Shown in pieces: positions 32,413 through 41,617 of a stretch of DNA of 64,000 bases (position 1 is the first letter of the stretch; each line of letters begins with the position of its first letter). The stretch lies in NCBI GenBank assembly GCA_910574995.1, contig CAJTCS010000002.1, forward strand, positions 1 to 64,000, written 5' to 3'. Made by a program: the position numbers and the translations under genes. Under the pieces are notes generated by a model. The model was not told where the DNA came from. It did no database searches and saw only the letters and a program-made list of their open reading frames with translations. This stretch comes from Oscillospiraceae bacterium (GTDB lineage Bacteria; Bacillota; Clostridia; Oscillospirales; Acutalibacteraceae).

Positions 32413-33485
32413 TCGCCAAAGCTGATGCCAATTTGGCGGGCGGCCTTGATCTCGTCACAGTCTATGGGCACAGACTTCAGCTTCCCGGCCACATCCTCCA
32501 AGGGTACGGGCACGGTTTTGCCGTTTACCATGCCGACCATCACGCCGAAGGTCTTCTCCTGGATGCACCGGGCGGCGGTGGCGCCCAGGCGGGTGCACAG
32601 CACCCGGTCGAAAGCGCAGGGGCTGCCGCCCCGCTGGAAGTGCCCCGGCACACAAACGCGTATCTCGTTGTCAATTTTGTCCGACAATTCCTCAGCGATG
32701 CGGTACACGATAGAGGGGTGCTGGAAATCGGCCCGGGCCTTTTTCAGTTCTTTCTTAGAAAGCTTGGCCTCCTCCTTGGAGATCGCACCCTCGGCCACGG
32801 CCAGGATGGAGAATTTCTTCCCGCTGTCGATGCGGCCGTTGAGGGTTTTGGCCACCTTGTTGATATCGTAGGGGATCTCTGGCAGCAAAATCACGTCCGC
32901 GCCCCCAGCGATGCCTGCCGACAGGGTCAGCCAGCCCACTTTATGGCCCATGACCTCCACGATGAAGATGCGCCCATGGGAAGTGGCCGTGGTGTGGATG
33001 CAGTCGATTACATCGGTGGCGATCTCCACCGCGCTGTGGAAGCCAAAGGTGATATCTGTGCCCCAGATGTCGTTGTCGATAGTCTTTGGCAGGTGGATGA
33101 CGTTCAGGCCCTCTTCCCGTAAGAGATTGGCAGTCTTCTGGGTGCCGTTGCCGCCCAGGATGACCAAGCAGTCCAGCTTCATTTTTTTATAGTGGCTCTT
33201 CATGGCCGCCACCTTGTCCACGTTGTTCTCATCAATGACCCGGATGGTCTTGAACGGCTGGCGGGAGGTGCCCAGCAGCGTGCCGCCCAGGGTAAGGATG
33301 CCGGAGAAATCCCCTGGCTCCATCTTCTTGTATTCGCCAAAAATCAGGCCCGTATATCCGTCCTTGATGCCGTATATTTCCACGTCCTTGCCAAACTGCT
33401 CGTACAGCCCCTTGGCCACGCCCCGGATGGCCGCGTTCAGGCCCTGGCAGTCGCCGCCGCTTGTTAAAATACCTACTCGTTTCAT
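32409..33485 (-). CDS. pfkA: 6-phosphofructokinase, mixed ATP/PPi-type signature
   Basis: A 358-residue glycolytic enzyme that phosphorylates fructose 6-phosphate. N-terminal ILTSGGDCQGLNAAIRG; phosphate-donor loop LGGNGTQKTAN with Gly114 at the site that is Gly in ATP-dependent and Asp in PPi-dependent enzymes; catalytic loop PKTIDNDIWGTD with Lys134 at the site that is Lys in PPi enzymes and Gly in classical ATP enzymes; substrate loop VMGHKVGWLT; and C-terminal HFQRGGSPCAFDR. The mixture (Gly plus Lys) is the pattern of the group also seen in trypanosomal ATP-PFK, so ATP is the likelier donor. Asn113 replaces the usual Mg-binding Asp. Confidence 0.92.
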   Translation of the reverse strand: MKRVGILTSGGDCQGLNAAIRGVAKGLYEQFGKDVEIYGIKDGYTGLIFGEYKKMEPGDFSGILTLGGTLLGTSRQPFKTIRVIDENNVDKVAAMKSHYKKMKLDCLVILGGNGTQKTANLLREEGLNVIHLPKTIDNDIWGTDITFGFHSAVEIATDVIDCIHTTATSHGRIFIVEVMGHKVGWLTLSAGIAGGADVILLPEIPYDINKVAKTLNGRIDSGKKFSILAVAEGAISKEEAKLSKKELKKARADFQHPSIVYRIAEELSDKIDNEIRVCVPGHFQRGGSPCAFDRVLCTRLGATAARCIQEKTFGVMVGMVNGKTVPVPLEDVAGKLKSVPIDCDEIKAARQIGISFGD

Positions 33486-33506
33486 GTGAAAACACCCCTT
33501 TGATTC

Positions 33507-34031
33507 TCATTTTTCTTCGCTTCCCGAAAACGCTTTTTTATAAACCGGGTAAATATATTTGATGATAATAAAGATATTAAGGACACAGATTACACCAAAA
33601 ATAACTTCTACCGCCACCTCTGGTACGCCAAACAACACAATACCATTCATGTCCCCGCCGCCTACAAAGCGGTACAGTACAGTTAGATACAGGGGGTCGA
33701 GGACCAGCAAGGCTATGGTAGTATAATACCCCATGGCCTTGAGAATCTTGCTGCCGCTTTTGTTGATGAACTTTGCCGCCCATACCAACACATAAGCCGC
33801 AATCAGGGAAGCTATGCTCCCCACGGCACAGAATACAGCGGTTTGCATATCGCTCATACGCTCGCTATAAGTTGCAATCTGCACACCGATACCCATAAAG
33901 TTGACACGGTCGAAAACGCCGTAGCACAAAGCTACAATTAAATGCGCGCCCTCGTGTACGATGTAGTAGAGCAGGACTGCCGCCAGCACGCTCAGCCATT
34001 TCCGGGAATTTGTCGTGATTCGTTCCTTCAT
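33507..34031 (-). CDS. Membrane protein with HExxH motif (M50-like)
   Basis: A 174-residue protein with four hydrophobic segments. The first contains His26-Glu-Gly-Ala-His30 (LLYYIVHEGAHLIVALCYG), the HExxH arrangement of intramembrane zinc proteases such as the M50 family. A later LVLDPLYLTVL could supply the third ligand. The protein is short for a site-2 protease and has no PDZ domain. It lies between ppk and pfk on the same strand, with GGAG before ATG. Protease activity is inference. Confidence 0.65.
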   Translation of the reverse strand: MKERITTNSRKWLSVLAAVLLYYIVHEGAHLIVALCYGVFDRVNFMGIGVQIATYSERMSDMQTAVFCAVGSIASLIAAYVLVWAAKFINKSGSKILKAMGYYTTIALLVLDPLYLTVLYRFVGGGDMNGIVLFGVPEVAVEVIFGVICVLNIFIIIKYIYPVYKKAFSGSEEK

Positions 34032-34049
34032 TTATTCTCCTTTCAAAAC

Positions 34050-36173
34050 TCAGTTGCCTGCCTCTTCCGCCGAATGGATGGGGATCAGCGGGCTGTCGTG
34101 TTCCACATGCTGGCAGGCTTTCAGGCGCTCCTGGGCGTCCTTATAAAAAGCCTGCTGGGCGCTCAGCGCAGGCTTTCCCCGGTGGGTGACGTGCTGATAG
34201 CTTTTGTCAGGCAGCATCTTCCGGGCATTGGTGTTGTCCTCCAACAGGGTTTCCATAATATCGAAAGCCCGGGCTTTTAGGCTTTCGTCTTCGATAGGGA
34301 ACACCAGCTCGATGCGGCGGTCCAGGTTCCGGGGCATCCAGTCGGCGCTGCCCATGTAGATTTTGGCATTCCCACCGTTCTCAAAGCGGAAGATGCGGCT
34401 GTGCTCCAGCAGCTGCCCCACAATGCTGGTGACCTCGATATTTTCGCTTACCCCCTCCAGGCCCGGTATCAGGCAGCAGATGCCCCGCACCACCAGGCGG
34501 ATGGGCACCCCGGCTTGGCTGGCTTCGTACAGCAGGGAGATGATCTCTGGATCCACCAAAGAGTTCACTTTTGCGGTGATGCCGCTAGGCAGGCCCTTTT
34601 GGGCGTTTTCCGCCTCTTGCCGGATGCGCCGGGCAAAGAAGCCGCGCATGCCGTGGGGCGCCACTACAAAGTGCTGGTACTCTGGCGGCCGGGAATAACC
34701 GGTGATCACGTTGAACAGGGAAGAGGCGTCCGCCCCATATTGGGGGTTGCAGGTAAACAGGCCCACGTCCGTGTAGATTTTGGCGGTGGAATCGTTATAG
34801 TTGCCGGTGCCCAAGTGCAGGTAGCGCCGGATTCCGTCTTCCTCCCGGCGCACCACCAGGGCGATCTTGCAGTGGGTTTTCAGGCCGTATAAACCGTAAA
34901 TCACGTGGCACCCAGCCTTTTCCAGCTTCTGGGCCCAGTTGATGTTGTTCTCCTCGTCGAAACGGGCTTTCAGTTCTACCAGTACCGTCACCTGTTTGCC
35001 GTTTTCCGCAGCCTTGATCAGCGCCGCGATAATAGGCGAGTTGCCGCTTACCCGGTACAGGGTCTGTTTGATGGCCAGCACGTCCCCGTCCTCCGCCGCC
35101 TGTTCGATGAACTTTACCACGCAGTCAAAGCTTTCATAGGGGTGGTGTACCATCCTGTCCTTGTCCCGGATGGCCTCAAAAATGTTGTCATATCCCCAAA
35201 AGTCTGCCGGGGCCACCGGGACTACCGGTTTGAAACACAGTTCCTCGCAGCCTTTGATGCCGGCGAATTTGGAGAGGAAGGTCAGGTCCAGGGGCCCGGC
35301 CAGTTCGTAGATCTCGTTCTTTTTGATTTTCAGCATGTCGATAAGGAAGCTGCGCAAATTCTTGTCGCACTTGGCGGGCAGTTCCAGGCGCACTGGGCGG
35401 CCCCGCTTGCGGCGTTTGATGGACTTCTTCATTTCGCTCATGAAGTCCTCGCTCTCCTCGTCGATGGACATGTCCGAGTCCCGTGTCACCCTAAAGGGGC
35501 AGGCGGCCTTGATATCATGAAGCTCGAAAAGCTCATCCAGCTTATACATTAAAATATCTTCCAACAAGGTGAAAGCCCGGCCTTCTTCGCAGGGAAGTTC
35601 TAAGAAGCGGGGCAGTATGCCCGGCACTTGTACAATGGCGAAACACTTTTCGTCCGATTTTTTCTCCTTTTCCTTGGGCTTCAGGTACACCGCCAAATTC
35701 AGGGATTTGTTGGCCAGCAAGGGGAAGGGCCGGCTGTTGTCTACGGCCAGGGGGGTGAGTACCGGAAACAACACTTCTTGGAAATACTGAGAGATATAGG
35801 TCAGCTGCCGTCCGTCCATCTCACCGCAGGCAAGGAACCGGATGCCTTGCTTCTCCAGGGCCGGGACGATAGAGCGGTTCAGGCAGGAATACTGTTTCTC
35901 CATAAAGGCGTGGGTCTTTTCTTCCAGCTCCTTCAAAAGCTCCTGGGGGGTCAGGTCAAAAGCCTCCTTGGGCTTATAGCCGGAATTCACCTGGGCTTTC
36001 ACCCCGGCCACCCGCACCATGAAGAACTCGTCCAGGTTAGACCCGGTGATAGCCAGGAACCGCAGACGCTCCATCAAAGGGTTTTCCCGTTTGGTGGCCT
36101 CTTCCAGCACCCGGGCGTTGAAGTCCATCCAGCTCAGCTCTCGGTTGTAATAGGGGATTTTTCTCTCTGCCAT
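34050..36173 (-). CDS. ppk1: Polyphosphate kinase 1
   Basis: A 707-residue membrane-associated kinase making polyphosphate from ATP. It begins with the N-domain (ELSWMDFNARVLEEA) and the head region ITGSNLDEFFMVRVAGVKAQ. The catalytic domain has the phospho-His in YGLKTHCKIALVVRRE near residue 433, plus LHLGTGNYNDSTAKIYTDVG and the second HGMRGFF region. The C-terminal domain contains GSADWMPRNLDRRIELVFPI. ATG 36173 follows GAGGTG. It lies 11 bases after ppx in one operon, a common pairing of synthesis and breakdown. Confidence 0.96.
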   Translation of the reverse strand: MAERKIPYYNRELSWMDFNARVLEEATKRENPLMERLRFLAITGSNLDEFFMVRVAGVKAQVNSGYKPKEAFDLTPQELLKELEEKTHAFMEKQYSCLNRSIVPALEKQGIRFLACGEMDGRQLTYISQYFQEVLFPVLTPLAVDNSRPFPLLANKSLNLAVYLKPKEKEKKSDEKCFAIVQVPGILPRFLELPCEEGRAFTLLEDILMYKLDELFELHDIKAACPFRVTRDSDMSIDEESEDFMSEMKKSIKRRKRGRPVRLELPAKCDKNLRSFLIDMLKIKKNEIYELAGPLDLTFLSKFAGIKGCEELCFKPVVPVAPADFWGYDNIFEAIRDKDRMVHHPYESFDCVVKFIEQAAEDGDVLAIKQTLYRVSGNSPIIAALIKAAENGKQVTVLVELKARFDEENNINWAQKLEKAGCHVIYGLYGLKTHCKIALVVRREEDGIRRYLHLGTGNYNDSTAKIYTDVGLFTCNPQYGADASSLFNVITGYSRPPEYQHFVVAPHGMRGFFARRIRQEAENAQKGLPSGITAKVNSLVDPEIISLLYEASQAGVPIRLVVRGICCLIPGLEGVSENIEVTSIVGQLLEHSRIFRFENGGNAKIYMGSADWMPRNLDRRIELVFPIEDESLKARAFDIMETLLEDNTNARKMLPDKSYQHVTHRGKPALSAQQAFYKDAQERLKACQHVEHDSPLIPIHSAEEAGN

Positions 36174-36184
36174 GGGAAAGCACC

Positions 36185-37729
36185 TCAAATCATATCAAAT
36201 TTTATGGCTAATTCCGGCGAAAGCCCGAACACGTCTTTAAAAAACTGGGCCGAGTCCTCAAAAGCCCAGCGTTCCAACAGGGTGTTCTCCCGGGCCTCGG
36301 CCCTGAACAGCACCCGGTCTTCATCCAGGGTGATCTTTAAGCCCCGCAGCTTCCGCCGGTGGGATTTGTCCAGGGCGTTGGCCATGCGGAAAATGGCCCC
36401 CAGCTTGGTGGCCTCCAGGCGTTCCCGGTCTGACAGCAGCAAGAGTTCTGGGTCTTCGTCAACGGTAGGGTTTACGCTGCCTGCCACCAGGGCAATCTGG
36501 AGCACTTCCTCTTGTGAAAGGCCGAACACATCCATACCTTTGATCAGGTCGAAGGTACAGCGGTTGTGCTGCCGCACACTGACAAAGCTGCCGCAGCTAT
36601 GCAGGGTGGCGGCCAGTTCCAAAATCACCCGTTTGGCAGGGTCCAGCCCATGGACCTTTTTCAGTTTGTCGAAGATCTTGCAGCAGAATTCCCCAATGCG
36701 CTGGGAGTGCCCCAGGTCGCAGCCGAAGCTTTTGGCGGTGGTCTGGGCGCAGGCCAAGGCGTTCTTCCGCAGGTAAGCCTGCCACTGGGGGGCTGCTTTC
36801 GGCAGCAGCATATACCGCAGCACCCCTTGGGATACGTTCACCATAGGGGAAACGATTTCTTGGGCCTGGGGGCAGAAGCGCAGCATGCCCCGGTAGATGA
36901 ACAGGGCCGTATATAGCACGGCGGCCCGTTCTTCGGTAATGCCATACCGCAAGCTGATGGCCTCGGCGTTCATAGAGCGGACGGAATCATACAGGGCGGT
37001 AAGGCTCCCCACATCGATGTAACACACGCCGCCCTGAACCCTGGCGCCGCTCAGCTGGGACACCAGCCCAATCTGCGAACCGGTGATGATCAGCCTGCGC
37101 ACCTGGAAAGCGGATACGTCTACCCGGTTGAGGATGATATCCATGTATTCGTCTACGATGCAGTGGAAGTCCTGGGCTTGGCGCTGCAATTTGCTTAAAA
37201 TGTCATGCAGCTTCAGGGGCCCGATGGGGATGTTTTGGGAATACACTGCCTGTTGCCCTTGGAACACAGCCACGCCAATGCTCCCGGCCCCAATATAGGC
37301 CACCAAAGAGTCCCCGTCCAGGGGGCTGCCCTCCCGGGCCAGCTGTTCTGTAATCTCACTGTAGATATAGGCTTTTTCCAGGCTGTCGTCCAATACCGTC
37401 ACGTCCAGGCCGTTGCGCACCTTCAGCTGGTCGATGACCAGGGCGCGGTTTTTGGCTTCCCGCAGGGCAGAGCAGGAAACTACCCGGGGTTTTTCCGCCG
37501 TGTAGGAAAGCAGGGCGGCTGAGAATTTCGACAAGGCGGCGGAAAGCTCACGCAGGCTGTCAAAGCTGACAACCCCATGCTCGAACACGTCGTGGCCCAG
37601 GCCGATGGGGTATTCCAGGTGGTCCAAGGTCTGCAGTTTCCCCTTTGACAGCTGGGAAACCTGCATCTTCACGTTGTTGGAACCGATCTCTATGACCGCC
37701 CCGCAGGCAGCGGCGCTTTTTTTGTTCAA
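36185..37729 (-). CDS. ppx: Ppx/GppA exopolyphosphatase
   Basis: A 514-residue ASKHA-fold phosphatase that removes terminal phosphate from polyphosphate or pppGpp. Motifs: AVIEIGSNNVKMQVSQL at the N-terminus, VVSCSALREAKNR, LVAYIGAGSIGVAVFQGQQA, and an HD-type C-terminal domain (LELAATLHSCGSFVSVRQHN). The conserved Glu and Asp of the first domain are less clear than in E. coli Ppx. The start is TTG 37729 with GGAGG eight bases upstream; ATG codons further up lack a ribosome binding site. It is the first gene of ppx-ppk1. Confidence 0.88.
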   Translation of the reverse strand: MNKKSAAACGAVIEIGSNNVKMQVSQLSKGKLQTLDHLEYPIGLGHDVFEHGVVSFDSLRELSAALSKFSAALLSYTAEKPRVVSCSALREAKNRALVIDQLKVRNGLDVTVLDDSLEKAYIYSEITEQLAREGSPLDGDSLVAYIGAGSIGVAVFQGQQAVYSQNIPIGPLKLHDILSKLQRQAQDFHCIVDEYMDIILNRVDVSAFQVRRLIITGSQIGLVSQLSGARVQGGVCYIDVGSLTALYDSVRSMNAEAISLRYGITEERAAVLYTALFIYRGMLRFCPQAQEIVSPMVNVSQGVLRYMLLPKAAPQWQAYLRKNALACAQTTAKSFGCDLGHSQRIGEFCCKIFDKLKKVHGLDPAKRVILELAATLHSCGSFVSVRQHNRCTFDLIKGMDVFGLSQEEVLQIALVAGSVNPTVDEDPELLLLSDRERLEATKLGAIFRMANALDKSHRRKLRGLKITLDEDRVLFRAEARENTLLERWAFEDSAQFFKDVFGLSPELAIKFDMI

Positions 37730-37847
37730 GGTAGATCCCTCCGTAAGTGGTAAATGTTCAAAATCGCCTCTGGGCACAATGGCGGGGGGCGTCAAAGGCC
37801 CCTGCGGTGTGCCGCGGAGGTAATAGCATGCGAAAGCTGCTGGGGAT

Positions 37848-37876
37848 ATTATACCAAAGTTATCCAAAGGAAGCAA
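37848..37876 (-). promoter_or_regulatory. Sigma-A promoter of ppx-ppk1
   Basis: On the minus strand TTGCTT (37876-37871), 17 bases, TATAAT (37853-37848). The leader is about 110 bases long. No Pho box is evident. Confidence 0.75.
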
Positions 37877-37945
37877 ATCAAATTTTGCTGTTTTTGGGGA
37901 GTTTCTCAAAGTTTTCCCATTTTAAAAATTTTTTTGCAAAAGGGC

Positions 37946-37974
37946 TTGATTTTTCCTTCCAGATTCGCTATACT
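37946..37974 (+). promoter_or_regulatory. Promoter of tRNA-Ser
   Basis: TTGATT (37946-37951), 17 bases, TATACT (37969-37974), 21 bases before the tRNA. Confidence 0.7.
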
Positions 37975-37995
37975 AGTAAAGCCGGACAGGGATAC

Positions 37996-38082
37996 GGAGA
38001 GGTATTCTAATTGGTAAGGAGCCACATTGGAAATGTGGTGTGCCGCAAGGCATTGTGCGTTCGAGTCGCATCCTCTCCGCCA
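37996..38082 (+). tRNA. tRNA-Ser (anticodon GGA)
   Basis: A class II tRNA: acceptor stem GGAGAGG/CCTCTCC, D-arm with AATTGGTAAGGAG, anticodon arm CCACA-TTGGAAA-TGTGG with GGA, a long variable arm (TGTGCCGCAAGGCATT), T-arm GTGCG-TTCGAGT-CGCAT and encoded CCA at 38080-38082. It reads UCC/UCU serine codons. Confidence 0.95.
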
Positions 38083-38087
38083 TAGAT

Positions 38088-38127
38088 AAAGAGCGCAGGG
38101 TTTTTATCCGCGCTCTTTTCCTTTTTT
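38088..38127 (+). terminator. Terminator of tRNA-Ser
   Basis: AAAGAGCGC (38088-38096) pairs with GCGCTCTTT (38110-38118), followed by TCCTTTTTT. Confidence 0.88.
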
Positions 38128-38207
38128 GTGCGCGTCTTTCCCCAAAGCCCCATGGGAAGCGGGGTAAGCGTCCGGTACTGTAAAATCTTGAGGCGGGAGG
38201 TTGCGCT

Positions 38208-38669
38208 ATGTCCAGGGAAGTGCCGGTAGAATTGACCAACATGTGTATGGTGTGCGACGGGGACAGGGTGCTGGTGCAGGACCGCATTGGCCGCAGCTGG
38301 TCTGGCGTCACCTTCCCCGGGGGCCATATAGAGCCGGGGGAGAGTGTGGTGGCTTCCGTTATCCGGGAGGTAAAGGAGGAGACGGGGCTGACCGTTGAAA
38401 GCCCGAAGCTGTGCGGTATCAAGGACTGGATGCGGGAAGATGGCAGCCGGTATATCGTGTTCCTGTTCCGGGCAGAGGCCTTTTCCGGCCGTTTGAAATC
38501 CTCTGACGAGGGCCGGGTTTTTTGGGTAAAGCGCAGCGAACTGCTGGATATGGGGCTGGCGCGTTCTATGGGCGAAACTATCCAAGTACTGGAAGATAAG
38601 GACATAAGTGAAATGTATTTCACGATGCGGTCACCAATCACACAAGGCGACTATTGGCTGTTGCTGTAG
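38208..38669 (+). CDS. Nudix hydrolase, first of four tandem paralogues
   Basis: A 153-residue protein of the 8-oxo-dGTP-diphosphatase-like Nudix group. It opens with the shared VELTNMCMVCDGDRVLVQDR, then WSGVTFPGGHIEPGESVVAS and the Nudix helix VIREVKEETGLTVESPKLCG. The box GGHIEPGESVVASVIREVKE carries all Mg2+ ligands. The start is ATG with GGGAGG seven bases upstream. It is the first of four consecutive genes with the same layout. The likely role is cleaning oxidised nucleotides from the pool, by family similarity; the true substrate is not visible. Confidence 0.88.
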   Translation: MSREVPVELTNMCMVCDGDRVLVQDRIGRSWSGVTFPGGHIEPGESVVASVIREVKEETGLTVESPKLCGIKDWMREDGSRYIVFLFRAEAFSGRLKSSDEGRVFWVKRSELLDMGLARSMGETIQVLEDKDISEMYFTMRSPITQGDYWLLL

Positions 38670-38692
38670 CTTTGAACAGGGGAGGGGGAGGC

Positions 38693-39157
38693 ATGCCCAG
38701 GGCAGTGCCTGTGGAATTGACCAACATGTGTATGGTGTGCGATGGCAGCCGCGTGCTGCTGGAGGAACGCACAGACAGCGCCTGGCCAGGGGCCGCGTTC
38801 CCTGGCGGGCATATCGAGGCCGGGGAGTCGGTGGTGGCTTCTGTCATCCGGGAGGTGCGGGAGGAAACGGGGCTGACCGTTGAAAGCCCGAAGCTGTGCG
38901 GCATAAAGGACCGGATGCGGGAGGGCGGGTACCGGTATTTGGTACTGCTTTTCCGGGCCAGCAGGTTTTCCGGCAATCTGCGTCCTTCCGCTGAGGGCCG
39001 TGTTTTCTGGGCCGAGCGCAGCGAGTTGGCTGCCATGGAATTAGCGCCTTCTATGCGGGAGGTGCTGGCCCTACTGGAAGATGACGGGTTAAGCGAATTG
39101 TATAATACAGCTTGCTCGGGGGCAGCGGCCGACGCGGCCAGCTGGGTATTGCTGTAA
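38693..39157 (+). CDS. Nudix hydrolase, second of four tandem paralogues
   Basis: A 154-residue protein, the closest relative of the preceding gene: both share VPVELTNMCMVCDG and EETGLTVESPKLCGIKD. The Nudix box is GGHIEAGESVVASVIREVRE followed by ETGL, complete. The C-terminus ends AAADAASWVLL, similar to the ITQGDYWLLL tail of the first copy. The start ATG 38693 has GGGAGGGGGAGG in front. It follows its neighbour by 23 bases. Confidence 0.87.
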   Translation: MPRAVPVELTNMCMVCDGSRVLLEERTDSAWPGAAFPGGHIEAGESVVASVIREVREETGLTVESPKLCGIKDRMREGGYRYLVLLFRASRFSGNLRPSAEGRVFWAERSELAAMELAPSMREVLALLEDDGLSELYNTACSGAAADAASWVLL

Positions 39158-39168
39158 AGGAGGGGCGT

Positions 39169-39651
39169 ATGGGCCGGGAAATGGACGTAGAATTGACCAA
39201 TATGTGTATGGTATGCGACGGCACAAGGGTTCTGGTGCAAAACCGCAGGAAACCGGGATGGCCTGGCGTCACCTTCCCCGGGGGCCATATAGAGCCTGGG
39301 GAGAGCATCACAGCTTCCGTCATCCGGGAAGTAAAGGAGGAGACGGGGCTGACCATCGAACATCCGCGCCTGTGCGGGATCAAGACCTGGGGGGAAGCGG
39401 ACCGCATGGCGGAAATTGCCTTCCTATATAAGGCAGAGGTTTTTTCAGGGGAGCTGCAATCTTCAGAGGAAGGGGAAGTTTTTTGGGCCGAACGGGACAG
39501 CCTGCCCAGTATGCGGCTTGCAAGCGGCATGGAGGAGACATTCCGGGTGTTCTTTGAAGATACGTTAAGCGAACTTTACTATTCCCGGAAAGACAGGGAT
39601 ACCCCTGCCGGGGAGTGGTGTTATGAGGACTGGGAGTATACGTTGCAATAG
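39169..39651 (+). CDS. Nudix hydrolase, third of four tandem paralogues
   Basis: A 160-residue protein: DVELTNMCMVCDGTRVLVQN, WPGVTFPGGHIEPGESITAS and EETGLTIEHPRLCGIKTW. The Nudix box is intact. It groups with the fourth copy (both have LTIEHP and SGELQSSEEGEVFWAE type segments), while copies one and two form the other pair. The C-terminus is extended by about 15 residues (DTPAGEWCYEDWEYTLQ). The start ATG 39169 has AAAGGAGG upstream, and it starts 11 bases after the previous stop. Confidence 0.87.
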   Translation: MGREMDVELTNMCMVCDGTRVLVQNRRKPGWPGVTFPGGHIEPGESITASVIREVKEETGLTIEHPRLCGIKTWGEADRMAEIAFLYKAEVFSGELQSSEEGEVFWAERDSLPSMRLASGMEETFRVFFEDTLSELYYSRKDRDTPAGEWCYEDWEYTLQ

Positions 39652-39667
39652 TGGGGGGATGGCTGGC

Positions 39668-40120
39668 GTGTCCAGGGAAATTAAAGCGGAAATCGCCAAT
39701 ATGTGCGTGGTACAAGATGGCACTAAAGTGTTAGTAGAGGACCGGAAAGACCCTGGCTGGCCGGGCATAGCGTTCCCGGGGGGCCACGTGGAGCCGGGGG
39801 AGAGCATTACCGAATCTGTTATACGGGAAGTGAAGGAAGAAACGGGGCTGACCATTGAACATCCTACCCTTTGCGGCGTTAAGACGTGGACAAAGGAAAA
39901 CGGCGCCCGCTACTTGCTTTTCTTTTATAAAGCGGATACGTTTTCCGGGGAATTGAAGTCCTCGGAAGAAGGGGAGGTCTTTTGGGCCGAGCTGGATGCT
40001 CTGCCCGGCATGAACCTGGCAAAGGACATGGAGCTGCATATCCGTCTGCTCCAAGAGGACAATATCAGTGAACTGTATTGTGTAAGACAAGAAGGCGGCA
40101 CGAAAAAGGTGTTGCTGTAA
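39668..40120 (+). CDS. Nudix hydrolase, fourth of four tandem paralogues
   Basis: A 150-residue protein: SREIKAEIANMCVVQDGTKV, WPGIAFPGGHVEPGESITES and EETGLTIEHPTLCGVKTW. The Nudix box is intact. GTG 39668 is preferred because its first residues (VSRE) align with the MSRE start of the first copy and a G6 run lies nine bases upstream; ATG 39659 is the alternative. MCMVCD of the other copies has become MCVVQD, so a Cys is lost. It lies 27 bases before asnS and may share its transcript. Confidence 0.85.
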   Translation: MSREIKAEIANMCVVQDGTKVLVEDRKDPGWPGIAFPGGHVEPGESITESVIREVKEETGLTIEHPTLCGVKTWTKENGARYLLFFYKADTFSGELKSSEEGEVFWAELDALPGMNLAKDMELHIRLLQEDNISELYCVRQEGGTKKVLL

Positions 40121-40147
40121 ACCAACTTTTTAAGGAGTGAAGGAGAC

Positions 40148-41539
40148 ATGAAACGCGACGAGATAGCGGCATTTTATAAGGATTTGGACGCTTACGCGGG
40201 CAAGACCGTCACCGTGTGCGGCTGGGTGCGTTCTGTGCGGGATTCCAAGGCACTGGGCTTTATCGACCTGAACGACGGCACCAGCTTCAAGGGGGTGCAG
40301 GTGGTTTTTGAGGACGGGAAGGTGGACAATTACAAGGAGATTGCCTCCCAGAACGCCGGGTCCGCTTTGGTGGTCACGGGTACGCTTTTGGCCACCCCGG
40401 GGGCCAAGCAGCCCTTTGAGATCCATGCGGAGAAAATCGAGATCGAGGGGGCCTCGGCCCCTGAATACCCCCTGCAAAAAAAGCGCCACGGGGTAGAGTT
40501 CCTGCGCACCATCGCCCACCTGCGCCCCCGCACGAACCTGTATAGCGCGGCTTTCCGCATTCGTTCTGCCGCAGCCTATGCCATGCATAAATTTTTTCAA
40601 GAGAACGGCTTCGTGTATATCCATACGCCCATTATCACCGCCACAGACTGCGAGGGCGCGGAGATGTTCCAGGTAACTACGTTGGACCCGGCGGACCTGC
40701 CCCGCACAGAGCAGGGTAAGGTGGACTATCATAAGGACTTCTTTGGCAAGCAGGTCTACTTGTCCGGCTCCGGCCAGTTGCAGGTGGAGTGTATGGCCCA
40801 GGCCTTTTCCAAGGTGTATACCTTTGGGCCCACCTTCCGGGCAGAAAGGTCCAACACCCCCCGGCATGCCTCGGAATTCTGGCATATCGAGCCGGAGATC
40901 GCCTTTGCAGATCTGGAAGACGACATGGACCTGATCGAGGCCACCGTAAAATATGTCATCAACTACGTGTTGGAAGCCTGCCCCCAGGATGTGGAATTTT
41001 GCAGCCAGTTCGTGGATAAGGGCCTTTTAGAGCGCCTGCGCCATGTGGCGGGTTCAGATTTTGCCCGGGTCACGTATACCGACGCTATTGCGATTTTGCA
41101 GGAGCATAACAACGAATTTGAGTTCAAGGCGGAATGGGGCGCGGACATCCAGACCGAGCACGAGCGGTTCCTGGCGGAGAAGCACTTTGGCCGCCCTGTA
41201 TTCGTAACGGATTACCCGAAGGAAATCAAATCCTTTTATATGCGCATGAACGATGACGGTAAGACTGTGGCCGCCACCGACCTGTTGGTTCCTGGCATCG
41301 GCGAGCTGGTAGGGGCCAGCCAGCGTGAAGAGCGTTTTGACGTATTGAAAGCCCGTATGGAAGAACTGGGCATGGACGAGGAGGATCTCTGGTGGTATCT
41401 GGAATTGCGGCGCTTTGGCACCACCAAGCACGCAGGCTTTGGTATCGGTTTTGACCGTCTGGTGATGTATCTGACCGGTATCCAGAATATCCGGGACGTG
41501 CTGCCCTTCCCCCGCACCACTGGCACAGCGGAATTTTAG
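40148..41539 (+). CDS. asnS: Asparaginyl-tRNA synthetase
   Basis: A 463-residue class II synthetase charging tRNA-Asn. The N-terminal OB domain ([20 protein letters not shown]) binds the anticodon. Motif 2 is [20 protein letters not shown], and motif 3 is [20 protein letters not shown] with the GxGxxR-type arginine region FPRT after it. Length and domain order are normal. AAGGAG precedes the ATG. No T-box element is visible upstream; the gene seems to be read through from the Nudix array. Confidence 0.96.
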   Translation: MKRDEIAAFYKDLDAYAGKTVTVCGWVRSVRDSKALGFIDLNDGTSFKGVQVVFEDGKVDNYKEIASQNAGSALVVTGTLLATPGAKQPFEIHAEKIEIEGASAPEYPLQKKRHGVEFLRTIAHLRPRTNLYSAAFRIRSAAAYAMHKFFQENGFVYIHTPIITATDCEGAEMFQVTTLDPADLPRTEQGKVDYHKDFFGKQVYLSGSGQLQVECMAQAFSKVYTFGPTFRAERSNTPRHASEFWHIEPEIAFADLEDDMDLIEATVKYVINYVLEACPQDVEFCSQFVDKGLLERLRHVAGSDFARVTYTDAIAILQEHNNEFEFKAEWGADIQTEHERFLAEKHFGRPVFVTDYPKEIKSFYMRMNDDGKTVAATDLLVPGIGELVGASQREERFDVLKARMEELGMDEEDLWWYLELRRFGTTKHAGFGIGFDRLVMYLTGIQNIRDVLPFPRTTGTAEF

Positions 41540-41617
41540 CGTTCTGGCAAGGGGTTGGCTGTTAAAATGCCGGAGAGGGGGAAACCTGGTTCAGGCATAT
41601 CTTTCTTCCGGCTCCCC

